10,690 bases of DNA from Fidelibacterota bacterium. GTDB lineage: Bacteria; Bipolaricaulota; Bipolaricaulia; Bipolaricaulales; Bipolaricaulaceae. Location: NCBI GenBank assembly GCA_024277405.1, contig JAJRVI010000137.1, forward strand, positions 1 to 10,690, given 5' to 3'. Position numbers and translations under genes: made by a program. The notes beneath the pieces were generated by a model. It searched no databases and was not told where the DNA came from. It was given only the letters and a program-made list of their open reading frames with translations. Every line of letters starts with the position of its first letter. The stretch's first letter is position 1. Shown here piece by piece: positions 6,530 to 10,690 of this stretch.

Positions 6530-7167
6530 CCGAGATCAGGATAAGCGGCGACCTCAGGGCGCTGGTGGAACACGTGCTCCGGCAGGCCCGGGAGAGGGCC
6601 GCCCGGGAGGTGGAGGAGGCCGAGAAGCGGGCAAGGGAACTCATTCAAAGGGCGGAAGCCGAGGCCAAAGCGAGAGAGGAGGAGCTCGTCCACGCGGGGC
6701 TGGAGGAGATAAGGCGCGCCCGCAGACGCCTCGTCTCCCAGGCGGAGCTTGAGCTCCGGGAGGAGCTCCTGGCGAGGAAGGCCGCCATCGTGGAGGACCT
6801 CATCTCCTCCCTGGAGGCGGAGCTGGTACGGCGCTGTCGACAGGGGGGGCCGGAATACCTCCGAGGACTGGTGGCGTTCGTCCGGGACGCCGTGGCCACC
6901 GAGGGGGGGACGCGGGTGGTCCTTCACCTTTCCCGCGAGGATCTGGAACGCTATCGGGATGAGTTCCATCATGCCCTCTCCGGGATGGATGTCCGGGAGA
7001 TGGAGCTCCGGGAGGGGGATATCCCCGGGGGGGTCGTCGTGGAACTCCCGAACCGGGGGCTCCAGTTCGACGGCTCCCTTCCCCAGATCATACGTGAGCT
7101 GCGGCCCTCCCTGGAGAAGCTACTGGCGGAGCGGGTGTTCGCCCCGGCGGAGGGGGGTGATGGCTGA
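6526..7167 (+). CDS. atpE: V/A-type ATPase peripheral stalk subunit E
   Basis: The 213-residue protein has the two-part structure of subunit E. A long charged helix (about 10-100, Glu/Arg/Ala-rich) would form a coiled coil with subunit G/H. A globular C-terminal domain (about 105-200) contains VVLHLSREDLERY, GGVVVELPNRG and a closing LRPSLEKLLAERVF helix, typical of the family part that caps the A/B head. It acts as stator, preventing the head from turning with the rotor. It starts within the ATGA overlap with subunit F and its TGA shares a base with the ATG of subunit A. Its position after F and directly before A differs from the Thermus order, in which E precedes C. Confidence 0.92.
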   Translation: MTEIRISGDLRALVEHVLRQARERAAREVEEAEKRARELIQRAEAEAKAREEELVHAGLEEIRRARRRLVSQAELELREELLARKAAIVEDLISSLEAELVRRCRQGGPEYLRGLVAFVRDAVATEGGTRVVLHLSREDLERYRDEFHHALSGMDVREMELREGDIPGGVVVELPNRGLQFDGSLPQIIRELRPSLEKLLAERVFAPAEGGDG

Positions 7168-8957
7168 TGCCGGAAGAGGCGGTGGGCACGGTGATCTACA
7201 TCAACGGACCCGTGGTCAAGGCGGCGGGAATGGCCGAGGCCAGCATGATGGAACTGGTCTACGTCTCCGAGGAGCGCCTGGCCGGGGAGATCATCGCCCT
7301 GGAGGAGGACGTGGCCACCATCCAGGTCTACGAGGACACCACCGGCATCAAGCCGGGGATGCCGGTTTTCCGCTCCGGGAGCCCGTTGGCGGTGGAGCTG
7401 GGGCCGGGGCTGGTGGGGCAGGTCCTGGACGGGATCGGCCGTCCCCTCACCGTGATGTGGGAGAAGCAGGGCCCGTTCCTGCGCCGCGGGCTCCAGGTGC
7501 CCACACTGGATCGGGATAAGAAGTGGCCCTTCGTCCCCGTGGTCTCGCCGGGCGACGAGGTGAAGCCCGGGGACATCCTGGGGGTGGTACAGGAAACGCC
7601 GCTTCTCGAGCACAGGATCGTGGTGCCCGAGGGGGCGGCGGGGGAGGTGGTGAGGATCGCCCCGGAGGGCGAGTACACCGTGACCGAGGCCATCGCCGTC
7701 ATCCGCACGGACGGGGGCGAGCGGGAGATCACCATGATGCGCCGCTGGCCGGTGCGCCGGCTCCACCCCCTCAAAGAGCGGCTAAAGCCCTCGGTGCCCC
7801 TCATCACCGGCCAGCGGGTGCTGGACGTCCTCTTCCCCCTAGCCAAGGGCGGGGCGGCGGCCATCCCGGGGGGGTTCGGGGCGGGCAAGACGGTCCTCCA
7901 GCATCAGCTCGCCTCCTGGTCCGATGCTGACGTGATCATCTACATCGGCTGCGGGGAGCGGGGCAACGAGATGACGGACGTGCTGCGCCAGTTCCCCAAG
8001 CTCCAGGACCCCCGCACCGGCCGCCCCCTGATGGAGCGGACCATCCTCATCGCCAATACCTCAAACATGCCGGTCACCGCCCGGGAAAGCTCCATCTACA
8101 CTGGGGTCACCATCGCCGAGTACTTCCGGGACATGGGCTATCACGTGGCCCTGATGGCCGACTCCACCTCCCGCTGGGCCGAAGCGGTGCGGGAGATCGC
8201 CGGGCGTCTGGAGGAGATGCCGGTGGAGGAGGGGTTCCCCGCGTATCTCCCGGCCCGGCTGGCGGAGTTCTACGAACGTGCTGGCTACGGCAAGGTCGCC
8301 GAGGATCGCTACGGCTCGGTGACCATCATCGGCGCCGTCTCCCCTCCCGGGGGCGATTTCACCGAGCCGGTAACCCAACACACCAAGCGGTTCGTCAGGA
8401 CGTTCTGGGCCCTGGACAAGAGATTGGCCTTCGCCCGCCACTTCCCGGCGGTGTCCTGGATCGATTCCTACAGCGAATATGTGGACGACATCGCCCCCTG
8501 GTGGGAGGAGAAGTACGGGGTGGACTGGAAGGGGCTCAGACAGCGGGCCCTCTCGATCCTCGCCCGGGAGAGCGAACTCCAGAAGATCGTCCAGATCATC
8601 GGCCCCGACGCCCTCCCCGACGAGCAGCGATTGGTGTTGCACGTGGCCTCCATGATCAAGGAGGGCTTCCTGCAACAGAACGCCCTGGACCCCGTCGACC
8701 GTTACTCCACCCCGGAGAAGGAGCTGAAGCTCCTGGAGCTCCTGATGCACTACGAGGAGCGGGCTCGGGCCCTGGTCCGCCATGGGCTCCCGATCTACCG
8801 TATCCAGGGGATGAAGGTGAATCGCCTCCTCCTCACCGCGCGCCACGAGATCCACAACGATAAACTGGAGGAGCTGGAGAAGCTGCGTGAGCAGATGGAC
8901 GCCGAGTTCGATGCCCTGGAGAAGGAGGTCGTGCACCCCGGGGAGGTGAAGGCGTGA
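7167..8957 (+). CDS. atpA: V/A-type ATPase catalytic subunit A
   Basis: This 596-residue protein carries the catalytic nucleotide site of the head. An N-terminal barrel (about 1-75) is followed by the extra non-homologous region of A subunits (about 115-190) and the nucleotide-binding domain. The P-loop is GGFGAGKT (235-242, K241). The catalytic glutamate is in GCGERGNEMTDVL (E264), and the Walker B region is VALMADSTSRWAEA (about 327-340). The length is normal. The P-loop has Gly and Ala where many A subunits have the Pro and Ser of GPFGSGKT, but all catalytic residues remain. The start is the ATG in the TGATG junction with subunit E, preceded by a G-rich stretch about eight bases away. It ends in an equivalent TGATG junction with subunit B, which favours balanced A and B synthesis. 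Confidence 0.97.
   Translation: MPEEAVGTVIYINGPVVKAAGMAEASMMELVYVSEERLAGEIIALEEDVATIQVYEDTTGIKPGMPVFRSGSPLAVELGPGLVGQVLDGIGRPLTVMWEKQGPFLRRGLQVPTLDRDKKWPFVPVVSPGDEVKPGDILGVVQETPLLEHRIVVPEGAAGEVVRIAPEGEYTVTEAIAVIRTDGGEREITMMRRWPVRRLHPLKERLKPSVPLITGQRVLDVLFPLAKGGAAAIPGGFGAGKTVLQHQLASWSDADVIIYIGCGERGNEMTDVLRQFPKLQDPRTGRPLMERTILIANTSNMPVTARESSIYTGVTIAEYFRDMGYHVALMADSTSRWAEAVREIAGRLEEMPVEEGFPAYLPARLAEFYERAGYGKVAEDRYGSVTIIGAVSPPGGDFTEPVTQHTKRFVRTFWALDKRLAFARHFPAVSWIDSYSEYVDDIAPWWEEKYGVDWKGLRQRALSILARESELQKIVQIIGPDALPDEQRLVLHVASMIKEGFLQQNALDPVDRYSTPEKELKLLELLMHYEERARALVRHGLPIYRIQGMKVNRLLLTARHEIHNDKLEELEKLREQMDAEFDALEKEVVHPGEVKA
8942..8949 (+). promoter_or_regulatory. Shine-Dalgarno for subunit B
   Basis: GGAGGTGA ends seven bases before ATG at 8957 but only four before the in-frame GTG at 8954. 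The spacing, together with the TGATG junction used at the E/A boundary, favours the ATG. Confidence 0.7.
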
Positions 8958-10342
8958 TGGTCACCGCCGGCCGTCGGGTCTATTTAGGCGTGGAGGAGAT
9001 CAGCGGCCCTTTGGTCTTCGTCCGCGGGGTGAAGGACGTGGGCTACGGGGAGATCGCCGAGGTGGTCACCTCCTCCGGGGAGGTTCGCCGGGGGAGGGTG
9101 CTCATCGTCGACGGGGACCGGGCCGTGATCCAGGTATTCGAGGGCACCGGGAACATCTCCACCAAGCGGGCCCGGGTGCGGTTCACCGGGGAGCCCATGA
9201 CCGTCAAGGTCTCGGAGGAGATGCTGGGCCGGGTCTTCGACGGCACCGGACGGCCCATCGACGGGGGCCCTCCCCCCATGGGCGGCGAGGAGCGGGATAT
9301 CAACGGTTCCCCCATCAATCCCACCAGCCGTCTTTACCCGGAGAATTTCATCCAAACAGGGATCTCGGCGATCGACGGGATGAACACCCTGATCCGGGGG
9401 CAAAAGCTCCCCATCTTCTCCACCAGCGGCCTTCCCCACAACCGACTCGCGGCCCAGATCGTGCGTCAGGCCACCATCCCCGGCGAGGAGGAGGCCTTCG
9501 TGATCGTGTTCGCCGCCATGGGGGTCAAACACGACGAGGCGGCCTTCTTCCAGGAGAGCTTCCGGGAGTCGGGGGCGTTGGAGAACGTGGTGATGTTCCT
9601 CAACTTGGCCGACGACCCCTCCATCGAACGGACCATCACCCCGCGGGTGGCCCTCACCGTGGCCGAGTACCTGGCCTTCGACTGTGACAAACACGTGTTG
9701 GTGATCCTCACCGATATGACAAACTACTGCGAGGCCCTGCGTGAGGTGGCCACCGCCCGGGGCGACGTCCCCACCCGCAAGGGGTACCCCGGATACCTCT
9801 ACAGCGACCTCGCCTCAATCTACGAGCGGGCGGGGAGGATCCAGGGGTCCAAGGGCTCCATCACCCAGATCCCCATCCTCACCATGCCCAACAACGACAT
9901 CACCCACCCCGTCCCCGACCTCACCGGCTACATCACCGAGGGGCAGATCGTCCTGGACCCCAGGCTCCACCAGCAGGGGATCTACCCCCCCATCGCCGTC
10001 CTCCCCTCCCTCTCCCGGTTGATGAAGGACGGCATCGGGGAGGGCTACACCCGGGAGGACCACCCGAACCTGGCCAACCAGCTCTACGCCAGCTACGCCA
10101 GGGTCCAACAGATCCGCAACATCGCCGCCATCATCGGCGAGGAGGAGCTCTCCAGCGTGGACAAGAAATACCTCCGGTTCGGGGAGTTCTTCGAGCAGGA
10201 GTTCCTGAACCAGGGGGACGCGAACCGCACCATCGAGGAGACCCTGGACCTGGGGTGGAAGGCCCTGGGACTGCTCCCGGTGGAGGAGCTCCCCCGGCTG
10301 AAGCGCGAACAGATCGAGAAGTATTACCATCCGTGGGGGTGA
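8957..10342 (+). CDS. atpB: V/A-type ATPase regulatory subunit B
   Basis: The 461-residue protein forms the non-catalytic partner of subunit A in the hexameric head. It has the N-terminal barrel, then a nucleotide-binding fold whose P-loop is degenerate (STSGLPHNRLA, about 155-165), the normal state in B subunits. Well-known family stretches include FAAMGVKHDEAAFF (about 185-198), VLTDMTNYCEALREV-type sequence (about 249-264) and ARGDVPTRKGYPGYLYSDLA (about 267-286). The arginine that completes the catalytic site of A is R354 in LPSLSRLMKDG. It starts at the ATG of the TGATG junction with subunit A; a GTG one codon upstream is a less likely start. It is followed four bases after its stop by the subunit D-like start. 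Confidence 0.97.
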   Translation: MVTAGRRVYLGVEEISGPLVFVRGVKDVGYGEIAEVVTSSGEVRRGRVLIVDGDRAVIQVFEGTGNISTKRARVRFTGEPMTVKVSEEMLGRVFDGTGRPIDGGPPPMGGEERDINGSPINPTSRLYPENFIQTGISAIDGMNTLIRGQKLPIFSTSGLPHNRLAAQIVRQATIPGEEEAFVIVFAAMGVKHDEAAFFQESFRESGALENVVMFLNLADDPSIERTITPRVALTVAEYLAFDCDKHVLVILTDMTNYCEALREVATARGDVPTRKGYPGYLYSDLASIYERAGRIQGSKGSITQIPILTMPNNDITHPVPDLTGYITEGQIVLDPRLHQQGIYPPIAVLPSLSRLMKDGIGEGYTREDHPNLANQLYASYARVQQIRNIAAIIGEEELSSVDKKYLRFGEFFEQEFLNQGDANRTIEETLDLGWKALGLLPVEELPRLKREQIEKYYHPWG

Positions 10343-10346
10343 GGCG

Positions 10347-10690
10347 ATGATCCTGGACGTCCCCCCCACCAAGTCGAGCCTCCTGGAGCTGAAGGAGCAG
10401 CTCGCCATCGCCCGCAAGGAAGTCGCGCGGCTCTCGCGCACGGCGTCGCAGCGAGCAGCCGCCGCGCAGGGTCGAGGAGGGATCCCTGTCTGGGCAGGAG
10501 TGACGCTGGTCTTTGTGGCCTTCGCAGTCCTCGGCGGCGCGGTCAGTTTGGCCCTCGTTAACGACGGTGGAGGCGGGATCAGCACCACCGGGCCGGCGCG
10601 CACGGTTCCAGCGACCAGCGACGGGGAGGACACGAAGACCCCTGGCAGCGAAGAAGGCGGTGGCACGGAAACCCCGGGTGGCGAAGGCGA
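10347..10690 (+). CDS. Subunit D-like N-terminus joined in frame to a transmembrane, acidic low-complexity region (partial)
   Basis: The ATG lies four bases after the subunit B stop, exactly where subunit D normally begins. Residues 1-24 read like a subunit D start: MILDVPPTKSSLLELKEQLA, then IARK, matching the family pattern VxPTKxxLLxLKxxLxxAxxG. In a normal D of about 200 residues this leads into a long coiled coil starting LLxxKRDxL. Here it continues EVARLSRTASQRAAAAQGRGG, then one hydrophobic helix (about 48-71), then a tail rich in Gly, Glu, Thr and Pro (72-114) that runs off the window without a stop. The helix has basic residues before it and acidic ones after it, predicting an N-in, C-out single-pass protein. 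The tail favours GGC, GGT and GGA for glycine, unlike the GGG-rich operon. The encoded rotor shaft is therefore missing here. An assembly chimera and a genuine fusion are both possible. Confidence 0.6.
   Translation, partial: MILDVPPTKSSLLELKEQLAIARKEVARLSRTASQRAAAAQGRGGIPVWAGVTLVFVAFAVLGGAVSLALVNDGGGGISTTGPARTVPATSDGEDTKTPGSEEGGGTETPGGEG

Noticed and set aside
9815..10666. Long minus-strand open frame across the subunit B end and the last gene
   Set aside because: It lies opposite the clearly coding subunit B and shows Val/Leu/Gly/Asp-rich shadow composition.
10413..10690. Simple frameshift explaining the loss of subunit D similarity
   Set aside because: The frame stays open, with a coherent transmembrane helix and tail, and I could not see subunit D-like coiled coil in the other two frames of the downstream sequence.
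1..10690. CRISPR array, insertion sequence, tRNA or rRNA
   Set aside because: No regularly spaced direct repeats, transposase-like product, terminal inverted repeats or structured RNA signatures were seen.

Overview
The window carries two divergently transcribed blocks in visibly GC-rich DNA with strong Shine-Dalgarno sites. GTG starts, a sigma70-like promoter, a Sec signal peptide and RTX-type repeats point to a bacterium. The V/A-type ATPase and the archaeal-looking RNA-modification pair suggest a lineage that uses a rotary ATPase of the Thermus/archaeal kind, such as Deinococcota, Bipolaricaulota/Acetothermia or a similar deep-branching thermophile-like group. The phylum is inference and is not settled by this sequence.

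Minus-strand block (1-2390, read right to left). First comes a NOL1/NOP2/Sun-family RNA cytosine-C5 methyltransferase (2390-1500). One base after its stop lies a small gene for an RsmF-type PUA-like RNA-binding protein (1498-1049), so the pair looks translationally coupled. After a 70-base gap with a small hairpin and a strong ribosome binding site, a secreted von Willebrand factor A protein follows (978-1). It runs into calcium-binding RTX nonapeptide repeats and is cut by the left edge of the window.

Divergent intergenic region (2391-2606). It becomes AT-rich towards the right and holds a TTGACA/TAAATT promoter candidate facing the plus-strand operon.

Plus-strand block (2607-10690). This is a tightly packed V/A-type (A1Ao/V1Vo) ATPase operon in the order G/H, C, I, K, F, E, A, B, D. 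Junctions overlap by 1 to 8 bases or are separated by 2 to 12 bases. A and B form the catalytic head. D and F normally form the central rotor, C couples it to the K proteolipid ring, I is the membrane stator, and E with G/H forms the peripheral stalks. Key residues are present in A, B, I and K.

The most striking anomaly is the last gene. Its first 22-24 codons look like a normal subunit D start in the expected position, but the frame then becomes a single transmembrane helix and a Gly/Glu/Thr/Pro-rich tail with different codon use. It is either an in-frame fusion or replacement of the rotor shaft gene, or an assembly chimera. No undescribed system is otherwise evident.
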